From positions 496,001 to 560,000 of the forward strand of contig NZ_VOHK01000002.1 in NCBI RefSeq assembly GCF_007859325.1: a stretch of 64,000 nt of DNA, read 5' to 3'. Position 1 is the first letter of the stretch; each line of letters starts with the position of its first letter. Made by a program: the position numbers and the translations under genes. The stretch is from Luteimonas marina (GTDB lineage Bacteria > Pseudomonadota > Gammaproteobacteria > Xanthomonadales > Xanthomonadaceae). Positions 10,085-21,074 of this stretch are shown here, one piece after another. The notes under the pieces were generated by a model, which saw only the letters and a list, made by a program, of their open reading frames with translations, was not told the DNA's origin and did no database searches.

Positions 10085-10676
10085 CGCCGTCCTCGTCGAG
10101 CATCGCCTGCAGGAAGGCGCGGGCGCGCTCCCATTCGCGGTACACGGTGCGCTCGGAGCATTCGAGCAGCCCCGCGATCTCCGCGAACTCCATGCCGGCG
10201 AACCAGCGCAGTTCGACGATCCTGCGCCGCTGCGGGCTGATCGCCTCCAGCGCCTCCAGCCCCTGGTCGAGCAGCAGCGCGCTGGTCATCGCCGGCGGCG
10301 CGTCGGGGATGCGGTCGTCGAGCTCGACCATCGCCTGGCCGCCGCCGCGCTTGTCGGTGGCGCGCTGGCGCGCGTGCTCGACCAGGATCCAGCGCATCGC
10401 CCGTGCCGAGGCGGCGAAGAAGTGCTGGCGGTCGACCACCGACAGCGGCGCGCCCTGGCTGATGCGCAGGAACAGCTCGTGCACGAGGACGGTGGGCGTG
10501 AGCGTGGATTCGCGGCCCGATATGCGCGAGTTGGCCAGGCGCCGCAGCTCCGGATACAGCGCTTCGAACACCGCGTCCATGCCTGCAGAATCGCCATCGC
10601 GCGCCTGCGCGAGCAACTGTGTGATGTCTTCGCCGGACACTTCTTGCGACCCGTTGAGCCGCGGCGACGCTAGCAT
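10074..10676 (-). CDS. ECF-type RNA polymerase sigma factor (TIGR02999-like), partner of the kinase
   Basis: This protein of about 200 residues has the two helical sigma domains. Region 2 is around [15 protein letters not shown] and [18 protein letters not shown]. Region 4 ends in the helix-turn-helix [22 protein letters not shown]. The sequence style is that of the TIGR02999 (sigma-70 X6) subgroup, whose members often sit beside Ser/Thr kinases. No anti-sigma factor is encoded nearby, as expected if phosphorylation replaces it. The start is uncertain: ATG at 10676 has no Shine-Dalgarno, and a GTG at 10640 ([10 protein letters not shown]) fits the usual family N-terminus better. The 32-bp element of the three target-like genes was not found upstream of this gene. 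Confidence 0.88.
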   Translation of the reverse strand: MLASPRLNGSQEVSGEDITQLLAQARDGDSAGMDAVFEALYPELRRLANSRISGRESTLTPTVLVHELFLRISQGAPLSVVDRQHFFAASARAMRWILVEHARQRATDKRGGGQAMVELDDRIPDAPPAMTSALLLDQGLEALEAISPQRRRIVELRWFAGMEFAEIAGLLECSERTVYREWERARAFLQAMLDEDGDGS

Positions 10677-10795
10677 CCGGGTTCGTGGGGTGCAAACCGG
10701 AGCGGTTTCCGGTGATGCCGCCGGCGCCCAATCCGGCGTGTTTGCACGCGACGCCGCCCCTCGCCCGCGCCGATGCCTTCGTGCATGCTCCGCGC

Positions 10796-12961
10796 ATGGC
10801 CGCTTCCCCCTCCCGCATCCGCCGCTGGACGTTCCGCGCCGGCATCGCGCTGCTCGTCGCATACCTGCTGTACCTGCTCGCCGGCAACGCATTCCTGCAC
10901 TCGGAGCTCGCGCGCGAGCTCACCAACCGCAAGCCCGAGAAGTTCCGCATGGCATGGAGCGGTGGGCACACCCTGTGGCCGGGTGTGGTCACGCTGCGCG
11001 AGGTGCGCATGCAGGGCCACGTGCGCCGCACGCTGTGGTCGGTGCAGGCACAGCGCGCGAGCGGGCGCATCGCGCTGTGGCCGCTGCTGCGCCGGGAGAT
11101 CCGGGTGCCGCGCGTCGATGCGACGTCCGTGACCGGCAGCGTCGCGCGTGCGCCGACCGAACTGCCGCCTCCCGAATCCCGCCCCGGCGGCTGGACCCTG
11201 CGCATGGACCGCATCGCCAGCGACAGCATCGCCGGCGGCGAGGTGTTCGGCTGGAAGATCGCCGGCAAGGGCCGGGCCGAGGTCGGTTTCAGCAAGCAGT
11301 TCCGCGGCGGACCGGCGGAGTTGTTTGCGTCGGAAGCGCATTTTCTCGACACCACCGCCTCGCGCGACGGCGAGGACTGGCTGCGCGACATGCGCGTGGA
11401 CGCGACCTTCGCGCTGGCCCGGCACCTGTCGGCCGAATATCCGGGCCTGGCGAAGCTGCCACTGTTCAGCGCGACGCTCGAGATCGACGGCAAGACGGTC
11501 GTGCTGCGCTCGACGCTGGACGAGACTGGACGCTATCGCTTCGACGCGGTGCCCGGCGAGGGACGGATCACCGGCACGCTGGCCTTGAGCGGAGGCGAGC
11601 TGGCGCAGGGCGGGACCTTGCGCGTGCACGCGCCGCTGCACGCGATCGATCCGGCGGGCGTCGAAAGCAGCAACGCACTCGAGCTGTCGCTGGACGTCGC
11701 CGAGGGCATGCATCTGCGTGCGCAGGTGCCGGAACGACCGGAGCACATGTCGTTCGACCTCGACCTGCAGTTGCCCGGCCGCGCGCTGCCGCTGCAGGAC
11801 TGGCGCCAGCGCCTGGTGCAGGCGACCGGAACCGCGAGCGGCCGCTGGCAGGTGCCGTCGATCGGTGCGCTGGTCAGGCTGTTCGCGCAGGCGGACTGGC
11901 TGGCGCTGGAGGGCAGCGGCACGGTCGAGGCCGATCTCAGACTGGCCGGCGGCAGGCTGGTCGAGGGCTCCCGGCTGCAGGCGCGCGACGTCGAGGCGCA
12001 TGCCGACGTGCTCGGCAACCGCTTCAGCGGACGCGCGCAGGCCGATGCGGTGATCGAGGCGGGCGAAGACGGGCAGGCGCGCTCGCGCGTCAACCTGGCG
12101 ATGCAGCGCTTCGGCGTGGCGCCGGGCAGTGCGCCGTCGAGGCCGTACGTCGAAGGCAACGACCTGCGCGTCGACCTCGTCTCCGACGCCCGCCTGGACC
12201 GCATGCGCGAAACCTCGCAGGCGCGGATCCGCTTCAACCGCGCGCGCATCCCCGACCTCGCCGTATTCAATCCCTACCTGCCCAACGACAAGCTGCGCTT
12301 CGGCGGCGGCAGCGGCACGCTGACCGGCGATCTGCGCGTGGACGGCGAGGGCGACGTCGGCGAAGGCACGCTGCGCGTCGATGGCCGCAATGCGCGGCTG
12401 GCGGTCGCCGGCATCGACCTGCGCGGCGATGTCGCCATCGACGGCCGCCTGCGCCGCGGCAGCCTCGAACGCGGCAACTTCGAACTCGGCGGCACCCGCG
12501 TGTCGGCGCGCAACCTCGCATTCACCGACCGCGGCACCTCGCGCACCGGCTGGTGGGCCACGCTCGACCTCGACGGCGGCCACGTCGCGTGGAAGCAGCC
12601 GTCCTCGGCGGGCGGCAAGCTGCGCGCGCGGATGAAGGACGTGGACTTCCTGCTGGCGATGTTCGCCGACCGCGCCGACTATCCCGCCTGGATCGGCAAG
12701 GTGGTCGACGCAGGCGAAGTGCGCCTCGACGGCCGCTGGGAGTGGCGCGGCGACACCCTGGTGCTCGACCGCATGCGCGCCGAGAACGAGCGCTTCCAGC
12801 TCGACGCGCGGATGAAGCTGCAGGGCCGCGACCGCAGTGGCGACCTGTACGCGAAGTGGGGCGTGCTCGGCGTCGGCGTGGAACTGCAGGGCGGCGAGCG
12901 CAAGCTGCATCTGCGCAAGGCGCGCGAGTGGTACGACGGCCGGCCGCACCTGCTGCGCTGA
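10796..12961 (+). CDS. AsmA/YdbH-like inner-membrane-anchored periplasmic protein
   Basis: This 721-residue protein begins with a basic N-terminus and a single membrane helix (about residues 14-31, [15 protein letters not shown]). A long beta-rich periplasmic domain follows, with many repeated patterns such as [23 protein letters not shown] and [14 protein letters not shown]. This layout is typical of AsmA/TamB/YdbH-like bridge proteins that move lipids or influence outer-membrane assembly. It is shorter than TamB or YdbH, so an exact family cannot be given. It is divergent from the sigma/kinase operon, and its stop codon overlaps the next start by one base (TGATG). Confidence 0.65.
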   Translation: MAASPSRIRRWTFRAGIALLVAYLLYLLAGNAFLHSELARELTNRKPEKFRMAWSGGHTLWPGVVTLREVRMQGHVRRTLWSVQAQRASGRIALWPLLRREIRVPRVDATSVTGSVARAPTELPPPESRPGGWTLRMDRIASDSIAGGEVFGWKIAGKGRAEVGFSKQFRGGPAELFASEAHFLDTTASRDGEDWLRDMRVDATFALARHLSAEYPGLAKLPLFSATLEIDGKTVVLRSTLDETGRYRFDAVPGEGRITGTLALSGGELAQGGTLRVHAPLHAIDPAGVESSNALELSLDVAEGMHLRAQVPERPEHMSFDLDLQLPGRALPLQDWRQRLVQATGTASGRWQVPSIGALVRLFAQADWLALEGSGTVEADLRLAGGRLVEGSRLQARDVEAHADVLGNRFSGRAQADAVIEAGEDGQARSRVNLAMQRFGVAPGSAPSRPYVEGNDLRVDLVSDARLDRMRETSQARIRFNRARIPDLAVFNPYLPNDKLRFGGGSGTLTGDLRVDGEGDVGEGTLRVDGRNARLAVAGIDLRGDVAIDGRLRRGSLERGNFELGGTRVSARNLAFTDRGTSRTGWWATLDLDGGHVAWKQPSSAGGKLRARMKDVDFLLAMFADRADYPAWIGKVVDAGEVRLDGRWEWRGDTLVLDRMRAENERFQLDARMKLQGRDRSGDLYAKWGVLGVGVELQGGERKLHLRKAREWYDGRPHLLR

Positions 12962-13248
12962 TGGCGGAGGGGATCGACCGCGAGGATGCGCCTGCGGCCA
13001 CGGGCGGCTGGTGGCTGTACCTGCTCGAATGCGGCGACGGCAGCTGGTATGCGGGAATCAGCAACGACCTCGACGCACGCCTGCGCGCGCACGCGGCGGG
13101 CAAGGGCGCGCGCTATACGCGCGGGCGGGCGCCGCTGCGGCTGCTTGCCAGTCGCGCGTATCCGGACCGGGCTTCGGCGTCGCGCGCGGAGTGGGCGCTC
13201 AAGCGGTTGCCGAAGGGGCGCAAGCTGGCGTTTTTCGCGGAGCCGTGA
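12961..13248 (+). CDS. GIY-YIG domain protein (UPF0213/YhbQ-like putative endonuclease)
   Basis: This 95-residue protein has the GIY-YIG nuclease fold. The two signature strands read [18 protein letters not shown] (a WYL...YAG variant), followed by [20 protein letters not shown] with the catalytic arginine region and a distal glutamate in [12 protein letters not shown]. The size and sequence match the small stand-alone UPF0213/YhbQ group; their cellular substrate is unclear. It is coupled to the upstream AsmA-like gene by a one-base TGATG overlap. A long perfect inverted repeat immediately follows. Confidence 0.88.
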   Translation: MAEGIDREDAPAATGGWWLYLLECGDGSWYAGISNDLDARLRAHAAGKGARYTRGRAPLRLLASRAYPDRASASRAEWALKRLPKGRKLAFFAEP

Positions 13249-13249
13249 A

Positions 13250-13314
13250 GGAGATTTCTCCCTTCGGTCGAAATGACAGTCCGATTGTCATTTCGACCGA
13301 AGGGAGAAATCTCC
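13250..13314. repeat. Perfect 29-bp inverted repeat, GTCATTTCGACCG family
   Basis: The arms 13250-13278 and 13286-13314 are exact reverse complements with a 7-nt loop. The element fills the space between two convergent genes and stops two bases before the end of the RND permease gene at 13316. Related copies occur at 21305-21382, 27671-27746, 42080-42213 (diverged), 52471-52549 and 59894-59966. Here it probably serves as a bidirectional transcript-end hairpin. Confidence 0.9.
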
Positions 13315-13315
13315 G

Positions 13316-16300
13316 TCAGGACACGCCCTGTGCCGCAGTCTCCGGCGCACGCGCAAACCTCGCCCGCACCCGCGCCAGCACCAGGAACGCCGCCGGCGTG
13401 GTGTACAGCGTCAGCCACTGGCTCACCAGCAGGCCGCCGACGATCGCCAGGCCCAGCGGCCGCCGCATCTCCCAGCCCTCGCCGGTCGAGAGCACCAGCG
13501 GCAGCATGCCCAGCAGCGCGGCCAGCGAGGTCATCAGGATCGGGCGGAAGCGCAGCTTCGCCGCTTCGAGGATCGCCGCGTCCGGCGACAGGCCGTGCTC
13601 GCGCTGCGCGGCCAGCGCGAAGTCGACCATCAGGATCGTGTTCTTCATCACCACGCCCACCAGCAGGAACAGGCCCAGCAGCGAGATCAGGTCGAGCGCG
13701 TTGTCGAACAGCAGCAGCGCCAGCAGCGCGCCGATGCCGGCCGAGGGCAGGATCGACAGGATCGCCAGCGGCTGCACGTAGCTCTCGTACAGCACACCGA
13801 GCACGAGGTACACCGCCAGCACCGCGCCGAGGATCATCCACACCTGGCGATCCTTCATCTCCTGCAGGCTGCCGGCTTCCTCGCCGAGCTTGGCCTGGAC
13901 TTCGCTGGGCAGCATGATCTTCGCCATCGCCTGGTCGATCGCATCCACCGCCTCGCCGAGGGTGACGCCGGGCGCGAGCGCGAAGCTGATGCGCGTGGAC
14001 ACGAACTGCTCGCGATGCTGGATGCGGTCGGGCGCCATGCCGTAGTCCCAGCGGGCGAAGGCCGACAGCGGCACGCGCCGGCCGTCGCCGCCGATCGCGA
14101 ACACCTGGTCGAGCGTGTCCGGCGTCTGCGTATAGCGCGGGTCGAGCTCCATCACCACGCGGTACTGGTTGAGGCTGTCGTAGAGCGTGGCGACCTGGCG
14201 CTGGCTGAAGGAGTTGTTGAGTACGGTGGCGACGGTGCGCATGTCCACGCCGAGCTGGGCGGCGGTGGTCCGGTCGATCTCCAGCGCGACCTGGCGCATG
14301 CCCTCGTCGCCGCCCGAGTCCACGTCCACCAGCTGCGGCAGCGCCTCGATGGCGTCGCGGATGCGCGGCGTCCACTCGCGCAGCGGTTCGATGTCGCCCG
14401 CCAACAGCTGCAGATCGTAGTTGCCTTCGCCGCTGCCGCCGCCCCCGCCGATGCGGATGTCCTGGTCGACCCAAAGCCACATGACGCCGCCGGGCACCTT
14501 GGGCATGTTCTCGCGCAGCCGGTCGATCACTTCGCGGCTGGACGCGCCGCGTTCGGACAGCGGCTTCATCTGGATCATGATGAAGGCGTTGTTCACGCCG
14601 GTGCCGCCGCCGATGTAGCCGGAGATGTCGGCGATCGCGGGGTCGGCCGTCAGCAGTTCGCGGTAGGCCTGGATCTTGGGCTGCATCACCTGGAACGAGA
14701 GGCCGTCGTCGCCGCGGGCGAAGCCGCGCAGCTGGCCGGTGTCCTGTTCGGGCACGGTGCCCTTGGGCACCTTGGCGAACAGGAAGGCGTTGAACACGAT
14801 CGCGCCCAGCAGGATCAGCAGCGCCAGCGTGGTGTGCCGGAGCGTGCCGGCGAGCGTGCGCAGGTACAGGCCGCGCAGCTTGTCGGAGACGTGGGTGCCC
14901 AGGCGCTGCCACTTCGGCACGTCCGCGGTGCGGCGGTGGCCGCCGAGCAGGCGCGCGCACAGCGTCGGGGTCAGGCTCAGCGAGACCAGCAGCGAGACCG
15001 TCATCGCCGCGACCAGCGTGAGCGAGAACTCGCGGAACAGGCGCTCGACGAAATCGTCGAGGAACAGGATCGAGACGAACACCACGCCCAGGGCGATGTT
15101 CATCGACAGCAGGGTGGTGCCGACCTCGCCCGCGCCGCGCATCGCCGCGTTCCAGGGCGAGAGGCCGGCGTCGATGTGGCGCGAGATGTTCTCCAGCACC
15201 ACGATCGCGTCGTCCACCACCAGCACCGCGGCCACGATCAGCGCCATCAGCGACATGGTGTTGAGCGAGAAGCCGAGCAGCCAGATGATCGCCAACGCGC
15301 CGAACAGCGACACCGGGATGGCGAGCGTGGGCACCAGCGCCGCGCGCCAGCTGCCCAGGAAGGCCAGCACCACCAGCACCACCAGCGCCACCGCGAGCAG
15401 CAGGGTGGTCTCGGCCTCGTTCATGGTGGCGCGGATCACCGGCGAGCGGTCCATCACCAGCTTCATGTCGACGCCGGCCGGCAGCAGCGCCTGCAGCGTG
15501 TCCATCTGCGCGTGGATCGCGTCGACGGTGCGGATGATGTTGGCGCCGGGCTGGCGGCTGACCACCAGCAGCACCGCGTTGCGGTCGTTGTGGAAGCCGG
15601 CGGCGTAGCGGTTCTCGGTGCCTTCGTTGACCTCGGCCACGTCGCGCAGGTGCACCGCGCGATCGTTGCGCCAGGCCACGACCAGGTCGCGGTATTCGTC
15701 CGCGGTGCGCAGCTGCAGGCTGGCCTCGACCTGCCACTGCCGGTCGTCGCGCACGACGTGGCCGAGCGGGCGCAGGGCGTTGGCGTTGCGGATCGCGCCG
15801 GCCACCTCGTCCAGCGCGATGCCGTACTGGTTGAGCGCGTTGGGATTGAGCGACACGCGCACCGCCGGCAGCGAGGCGCCGCCGGCCTCGACCTGGCCGA
15901 CGCCCGGGATCTGCGCGATCTTCTGCGCGATGATGGTCGAGGCGACGTCGTAGACCTGCCCCGGCGTCATCGTCGACGAACTCAGCGCCAGCGCCAGGAT
16001 CGGCGCCTGCGAGGGATTGATCTTGCGGTACTGCGGCATGCCCGGCATGCCCGAGGGCAGCTGTGCGCGCGCGGCGTTGATCGCCGCCTGCACCTCGCGC
16101 GCGGCCTCGTCGACGTTGCGGTCGAGCGAGAACTGCAGGTCGATGCGGGTCGAGCCCTGGCTGCTGTTGGAGCTGATCCGGGTGATGCCGGGAATGGTGC
16201 CGAGCGCGCGCTCGAGCGGCGTGGCCACGGTTGCGGCCATCGACTCGGGGCTGGCGCCGGGCAGGCTTGCGCTGACCTGGATCGCCGGATAGTCGATCTG

Positions 16301-16429
16301 CGGCAGTGGCGCCACCGGCAGCATGCGGTAGGCGAGCAGGCCGGCGAGCACCACCGCGACCGCGAGCAGGATCGTGGCGACCGGGCGCTCGATGAAGATC
16401 CGCGAGAGGTTGACGCGTTGGGTGTCCAT
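13316..16429 (-). CDS. mdtC: RND multidrug efflux permease, MdtC-like
   Basis: This 1037-residue inner-membrane permease belongs to the HAE1/RND family. Its N-terminus, SRIFIERPVATILLAVAVVLAG, and the PLPQIDYPAIQVSASLPGASP segment are typical. The proton-relay aspartate pair of TM4 is present in LVVDDAIVVLENI. The full length includes two large periplasmic loops and twelve TM helices. It closely parallels the adjacent permease (16617-19733), as in MdtABC/MuxABC systems where two different permeases form a heterotrimer. The tight operon order is membrane-fusion protein, permease, permease. No TolC-type outer-membrane gene is in the window. Which of the two is B or C is by resemblance. Confidence 0.9.
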   Translation of the reverse strand: MDTQRVNLSRIFIERPVATILLAVAVVLAGLLAYRMLPVAPLPQIDYPAIQVSASLPGASPESMAATVATPLERALGTIPGITRISSNSSQGSTRIDLQFSLDRNVDEAAREVQAAINAARAQLPSGMPGMPQYRKINPSQAPILALALSSSTMTPGQVYDVASTIIAQKIAQIPGVGQVEAGGASLPAVRVSLNPNALNQYGIALDEVAGAIRNANALRPLGHVVRDDRQWQVEASLQLRTADEYRDLVVAWRNDRAVHLRDVAEVNEGTENRYAAGFHNDRNAVLLVVSRQPGANIIRTVDAIHAQMDTLQALLPAGVDMKLVMDRSPVIRATMNEAETTLLLAVALVVLVVLAFLGSWRAALVPTLAIPVSLFGALAIIWLLGFSLNTMSLMALIVAAVLVVDDAIVVLENISRHIDAGLSPWNAAMRGAGEVGTTLLSMNIALGVVFVSILFLDDFVERLFREFSLTLVAAMTVSLLVSLSLTPTLCARLLGGHRRTADVPKWQRLGTHVSDKLRGLYLRTLAGTLRHTTLALLILLGAIVFNAFLFAKVPKGTVPEQDTGQLRGFARGDDGLSFQVMQPKIQAYRELLTADPAIADISGYIGGGTGVNNAFIMIQMKPLSERGASSREVIDRLRENMPKVPGGVMWLWVDQDIRIGGGGGSGEGNYDLQLLAGDIEPLREWTPRIRDAIEALPQLVDVDSGGDEGMRQVALEIDRTTAAQLGVDMRTVATVLNNSFSQRQVATLYDSLNQYRVVMELDPRYTQTPDTLDQVFAIGGDGRRVPLSAFARWDYGMAPDRIQHREQFVSTRISFALAPGVTLGEAVDAIDQAMAKIMLPSEVQAKLGEEAGSLQEMKDRQVWMILGAVLAVYLVLGVLYESYVQPLAILSILPSAGIGALLALLLFDNALDLISLLGLFLLVGVVMKNTILMVDFALAAQREHGLSPDAAILEAAKLRFRPILMTSLAALLGMLPLVLSTGEGWEMRRPLGLAIVGGLLVSQWLTLYTTPAAFLVLARVRARFARAPETAAQGVS

Positions 16430-16446
16430 CAGCGAGCCCCGTACTC

Positions 16447-16582
16447 ACTTCCCCCGCCTGCGGGGGAAGTCGGCGCGAAGCGCCGGATGGGGGCGCTTTT
16501 GCGCGCCTGCGGCGCGCCCCCATCCGCCTTCGGCACCCCTCGGCAGGCTCGGGGCAGGCTCTTCCCCCGCAAGCGGGGGAAG
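16447..16582. repeat. Composite palindromic repeat between the two RND permease genes
   Basis: Two C/G-rich hairpins (16447-16470 and 16561-16582; CTTCCCCCGC arms) flank a larger inverted pair with GGATGGGGGCGC on one side and GCGCCCCCATCC on the other. The block nearly fills the 187-nt gap inside the operon. It could attenuate or stabilise the downstream permease message. Its effect is unknown. Confidence 0.75.
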
Positions 16583-16616
16583 GGAAGAGCGTGTGTGGTT
16601 TGTCCCTTCGCGTCCA

Positions 16617-19600
16617 TCAGCCGGCAACCGCTTCGCCGTCCGCGCTGGTCGCCTGCGCCTTCGGGCGCGTCAAGCGATCGAAGAACAGGTAGATCACCGG
16701 CGTGGTGAACAGCGTCAGCACCTGGCTCACCAGCAGTCCGCCGACCATCACCAGCCCCAGCGGCTGGCGCAGCTCCGCGCCCGAGCCGCTGGCCAGCATC
16801 ATCGGGATCGCCGCGAACAGCGCGGCCAGCGTGGTCATCAGGATCGGGCGGAAGCGCAGCAGCGCCGCGCGGTGGATCGCCTGCTGCGGCGCCAGCCCCT
16901 GCTCGCGCTCGGCCTCGAGCGCGAAGTCGACCATCATGATGCCGTTCTTCTTCACCAGCCCGATCAGCAGGATGATGCCGATCACCGCGATCAGGTCGAG
17001 GCTGCGCCCGCTCAGCAGCAGCGCGGCGAACGCGCCGACGGTGGCCGAGGGCAGGGTGGAAAGGATCGTCACCGGGTGGATGAAGCTCTCGTAGAGCACG
17101 CCCAGCACGATGTACATCACCAGCACCGCGGCCAGGATCAGCCACAGCGTGCTCGACAGCGAATTGCGGAAGGCCTGCGCCGCGCCCTGCAGGCGCAGTT
17201 CGACCGAGGCCGGCAGGCCGATCGCCTCGCGCGCGGCCTCGACCTGCGCCACCGCCTCGCCCAGCGACGCGCCCGGCGCGAGGTTGAACGACACCGTCGC
17301 CGCCGGGAACTGGCCGATGTGGCTGACCAGCAGCGGCGCGGTGCGCGTGCTGACGCGGGCGATGCCCGACAGCGGCGTCTGCCCGCCGTCGGCGGTGGCG
17401 ACGTAGATGCGCTCGATCGCGTCCGGCCCCAGCTGGAACTGCGCGTCCGCCTCCAGCACCACGCGGTACTGGTTGGCCTGGGTGAAGATGGTCGAGATCT
17501 GGCGCTGGCCGAAGGCGTCGTAGAGCGCGTCGGCGATGTCGGAGGCCTGGATGCCCAGGCGCGCGGCGGCGTCGCGGTCGATGTCGACGAAGGCCTGCAG
17601 GCCGTCGTCCTGCAGGTCGCCGGAAACGTCGGCCAGCGCGCCTGCGTCGCGCAGGTGCTCGATCATGCGCGGCGTCCAGGTCGCCAGCGCGGCCGAATCC
17701 GGGCTGGTCAGCGCGAACTGGTACTGGCCGCGGCTGACGCGGTCCTCGATGCTCAGCTCCTGCACCGGCTGCAGGTACAGCGCGATGCCGGGCACGTCGT
17801 TCGCGCGCCGCTGCAGCCGGTCGATGATGGCGTGCGCGCCGGCGTCGCGCTCGGCGTGCGGCTTGAGCTCGATCAGGAAGCGGCCGGTGTTGAGCGTGGG
17901 GTTGCTGCCGTCGACGCCGATGAACGAGGACAGCGAGGCCACGTTTTCGTCCTCGAGGATCGCGCTCGCCAGCGCCTGCTGCCGCTGCGCCATCGCCTGG
18001 AACGAGATCGAGGCCGGCGCCTCGCTGATGCCCTGGATCAGGCCCGCGTCCTGCGAGGGAAAGAAGCCCTTGGGCACCGCGGCGTACAGTGCGACGGTGA
18101 GCGCCAGCGTGGCCACGGTGATGCCGAGCATCAGCGGCTGCCGCGCCAGCGTCCAGTGCAGCGCGCGATTGTAGCCGGCGATGATGCGGTCGAACATGTC
18201 GCCTTCGGCGCCGGCGGCGCGGGCCTCGTCGCCTTCGGCGATGCCGTGGTCGCGGCCGGCCCTGAGAAATCGCGCGCACAGCATCGGCGTGAGCGTGAGC
18301 GACACCACCAGCGAGATCGCGATCGCCACCGCCAGCGTGATCGCGAACTCGTGGAACAGGCGGCCGACCACGTCGCCCATGAACAGCAGCGGGATCAGCA
18401 CCGCGATCAGCGAGACGGTCAGCGAGATCAGGGTGAAGCCGATCTGCTTCGCGCCGTCGAGCGCGGCCTGCAGCTTCGACTTGCCTTCCTCCAGGTGGCG
18501 CGCGACGTTCTCCAGCATCACGATCGCGTCGTCGACCACGAAGCCGGTGGCGATGGTCAGCGCCATGAGGGTGAGGTTGTTGAGCGAGAACCCGGCCAGC
18601 AGCATGAAGCCGAAGGTCGCCACCAGCGACAGCGGCACGGCGAGGCTGGGGATGATCGTCGCCGGGATCGTGCGCAGGAACACGAAGGTCACCAGCACGA
18701 CCAGGCCGATGGCCAGCAGCAGCTCGTGCTGCACGCCCTTGATCGAGGCGCGGATCGATTCGGTGCGGTCGCTGAGCACGGTCACCTCGACCGCGGTCGG
18801 CATCGCCGCGCGCAGCTGCGGCAGCAGCGCCTGGATGCCGTCGACCACCTCGATCACGTTGGCGCCGGGCTGGCGCTGGATGTTGACCAGGATCGCCGGC
18901 ACCTCGCCCGACCACGCCGCGAGCTGGCGGTTCTCGGCGCCCTGTTCGACCGTGGCCACGTCGCCCAGCCGCAGCGGCGCGCCGTCGCGCCAGCTGACCA
19001 CGAGCTGGCGGTATTCCTGCGCCGAACGCATCTGGTCGTTGGCGTCGAGCATGATCGCGCGGGTTGGGCCGTCGAAGCTGCCCTTGGGCATGTTGACGTT
19101 GGCCGCGGAAATCGCGGAGCGGATGTCGTCCATGCCGACGCCGGCCGAGGCCAGCGCCGACGGGTTGACCTGGATGCGCACCGCCGGCCGCTGGCCGCCG
19201 GCCAGGCTCACCAGGCCCACGCCCGGCAGCTGCGACAGCCGCTGCGCCATGCGCGTGTCGACCAGGTCGTAGACCGCGGGCAGCGCCATCGTTTTCGACG
19301 TGATGGCGAGGGTGATGATCGGCGTGTCGGCCGGGTTGACCTTGCGGTACACCGGCGGCATCGGCAGGTCGTTCGGGAGGAAGCTGGAGGCGGAGTTGAT
19401 CGCGGCCTGCACTTCCTGCTCGGCCACGCCCAGGTCGACTTCCAGCGCGAACTGCAGGGTGATCACCGAGGCGCCGCCGGAGCTGGTCGACGACATCTGG
19501 TTGAGGCCGGGGATCTGCCCGAGCCGGCGTTCGAGCGGCGCGGTCACCGCGCTGGTGGTCACCGACGGGCTGGCGCCGGGGTAGAGCGTGAGCACCTGGA

Positions 19601-19733
19601 TGATCGGGTAGTCGACCTGCGGCAGCGCCGCGACCGGCAGCAGGCGGTAGGCGAACAGGCCCGACAGCAGCAGCGCCAGCATCAGCAGCGTGGTCGCCAC
19701 CGGGCGCAGGATGAACGGGCGCGAGAGGTTCAT
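16617..19733 (-). CDS. mdtB: RND multidrug efflux permease, MdtB-like
   Basis: This 1038-residue RND permease has the MdtB-type N-terminus [20 protein letters not shown] and [20 protein letters not shown]. The TM4 proton-relay aspartates lie in [13 protein letters not shown]. The start overlaps the end of the upstream membrane-fusion protein gene by 4 nt (ATGA), showing translational coupling. It is predicted to assemble with the second permease and MdtA-like adaptor for drug or bile-salt-type export across both membranes. Substrate range cannot be read from sequence. Confidence 0.92.
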   Translation of the reverse strand: MNLSRPFILRPVATTLLMLALLLSGLFAYRLLPVAALPQVDYPIIQVLTLYPGASPSVTTSAVTAPLERRLGQIPGLNQMSSTSSGGASVITLQFALEVDLGVAEQEVQAAINSASSFLPNDLPMPPVYRKVNPADTPIITLAITSKTMALPAVYDLVDTRMAQRLSQLPGVGLVSLAGGQRPAVRIQVNPSALASAGVGMDDIRSAISAANVNMPKGSFDGPTRAIMLDANDQMRSAQEYRQLVVSWRDGAPLRLGDVATVEQGAENRQLAAWSGEVPAILVNIQRQPGANVIEVVDGIQALLPQLRAAMPTAVEVTVLSDRTESIRASIKGVQHELLLAIGLVVLVTFVFLRTIPATIIPSLAVPLSLVATFGFMLLAGFSLNNLTLMALTIATGFVVDDAIVMLENVARHLEEGKSKLQAALDGAKQIGFTLISLTVSLIAVLIPLLFMGDVVGRLFHEFAITLAVAIAISLVVSLTLTPMLCARFLRAGRDHGIAEGDEARAAGAEGDMFDRIIAGYNRALHWTLARQPLMLGITVATLALTVALYAAVPKGFFPSQDAGLIQGISEAPASISFQAMAQRQQALASAILEDENVASLSSFIGVDGSNPTLNTGRFLIELKPHAERDAGAHAIIDRLQRRANDVPGIALYLQPVQELSIEDRVSRGQYQFALTSPDSAALATWTPRMIEHLRDAGALADVSGDLQDDGLQAFVDIDRDAAARLGIQASDIADALYDAFGQRQISTIFTQANQYRVVLEADAQFQLGPDAIERIYVATADGGQTPLSGIARVSTRTAPLLVSHIGQFPAATVSFNLAPGASLGEAVAQVEAAREAIGLPASVELRLQGAAQAFRNSLSSTLWLILAAVLVMYIVLGVLYESFIHPVTILSTLPSATVGAFAALLLSGRSLDLIAVIGIILLIGLVKKNGIMMVDFALEAEREQGLAPQQAIHRAALLRFRPILMTTLAALFAAIPMMLASGSGAELRQPLGLVMVGGLLVSQVLTLFTTPVIYLFFDRLTRPKAQATSADGEAVAG

Positions 19734-20935
19734 GCCGCGGGGCCGGCGTCGGGCGTGGTCTCTCCATCGGCGTCGGGCGTGGCGTCGGCGTCGACGATCT
19801 CCACCTTCGCACCCTCGCGCAGGCGGTCGATGCCCTCGAGCACCACGCGCGTGCCGGCCTCCAGGCCTTCGAGCACGGCGATGCGGCCGTCGTTGCTGCC
19901 GCCGAGCACCACCGGGCGTACGCCGGCGGTGTCGTCGTCGTTGACCACGTACACGTAGGTGCCCTGGCTGCCGAACTGCACCGCGGCGTCGGGGATCACC
20001 AGGGTCTCGTCGTTGCCCAGCTGCAGGCGGGCGTTGACGAACTGGTTGGGAAAGAGGGCGTCGTCGCCGTTGTCGAACAGCGCGCGCAGCTTCAGCGTGC
20101 CGGTTTCGGTGTCGATGCGGTTGTCCACGCTCGACAGCTTGCCGCTGGCCAGCACCTGGCGCTCCTCGCGGTCCCAGGCCTGCACCGGCAGGCCCGGGTT
20201 GCGGCGCACCGCGTCGACGACCGAACCCAGCACGTTCTCGGGCACCGAGAACAGCACGCTGATCGGGCGCGTCTGCGCGATGGTGGCGATGCCGTCGGCG
20301 TCGCTGCTGCTGACGAGGTTGCCGGCGTCCACCGCGCGCAGGCCGACGCGGCCGCCCACCGGCGCGACGATGCGCGTGTACTGCAGCTGCAGCTTGGCCT
20401 CGTCGACGGCGGCCTGGTCGATCTCACGGCGGCCTTCGAGCTGGCGCACCTGCGCCTGCAGGTTGGCCACGTCCTGCGCGGACACGTAAGAACCCTGCGA
20501 CAGGTCCTGGTAGCGCCTGAGCTGGATGCGCGCGTTCTCCAGTTCGGCCAGGTTCTGCTTCTGCTGGCCCTGCGCCTGCGCCAGCTGGATGCGGAACGGG
20601 GCGGGGTCGATTTCCGCCAGCAGCTGCCCGGCCTGCACCTGCTGGCCTTCCTCGAACACCACGCGCAGCAGCTCGCCGTCCACGCGCGGGCGCACGGTCA
20701 CCGACTGCAGCGGCGTCACCGTGCCCAGCGCCTTGACCTGGACGGCGAGCGGCTCGCGCGCGGCGACGGCCACGCGCACCGGCGTTGGCGGGCGTTCGCC
20801 GTCCTGACCCCAGCCGCCGCGCCCGCCCGGCGCCGCCGCATCCTCGCCGCCGCCGAAGCCGCGCCACAGCAGCAGGCCCGCGACGAGCACGGCGGCGACG
20901 ATCAGGGCGGGTTTGGCGAGGCCTTTGAGGTTCAT
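19730..20935 (-). CDS. mdtA: RND efflux periplasmic adaptor (membrane-fusion protein), MdtA-like
   Basis: This 401-residue adaptor has one N-terminal membrane anchor ([17 protein letters not shown]). A lipoyl/beta-barrel domain with [21 protein letters not shown] follows, then a helical hairpin ([21 protein letters not shown]...) and the C-terminal membrane-proximal domain. It bridges the permeases to an outer-membrane channel. The last residues are an unusual acidic tail ([15 protein letters not shown]). It is the first gene of the operon mdtA-mdtB-mdtC. The upstream 592-nt region separates it from the divergent MurG-like gene. Confidence 0.93.
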   Translation of the reverse strand: MNLKGLAKPALIVAAVLVAGLLLWRGFGGGEDAAAPGGRGGWGQDGERPPTPVRVAVAAREPLAVQVKALGTVTPLQSVTVRPRVDGELLRVVFEEGQQVQAGQLLAEIDPAPFRIQLAQAQGQQKQNLAELENARIQLRRYQDLSQGSYVSAQDVANLQAQVRQLEGRREIDQAAVDEAKLQLQYTRIVAPVGGRVGLRAVDAGNLVSSSDADGIATIAQTRPISVLFSVPENVLGSVVDAVRRNPGLPVQAWDREERQVLASGKLSSVDNRIDTETGTLKLRALFDNGDDALFPNQFVNARLQLGNDETLVIPDAAVQFGSQGTYVYVVNDDDTAGVRPVVLGGSNDGRIAVLEGLEAGTRVVLEGIDRLREGAKVEIVDADATPDADGETTPDAGPAA

Positions 20936-21074
20936 CCGGGGATCCGTGGGGCAGGCGAAGCGACCGGTCGCGGCGGACGGTCGGGGAAGAGGGAAGGGAA
21001 ACGCGCGAGCGGGCGGTTGGCTGACACGTGGCGATGCGCCCGGCGTGAATATGGTACAGACCGTGCGCGGGCGA

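Noticed and set aside
10677..10795. Possible copy of the 32-bp element upstream of the sigma-factor gene (autoregulation).
   Set aside because: Neither the CTGTCAG nor the CGTGGATG block with correct spacing could be found there by eye.
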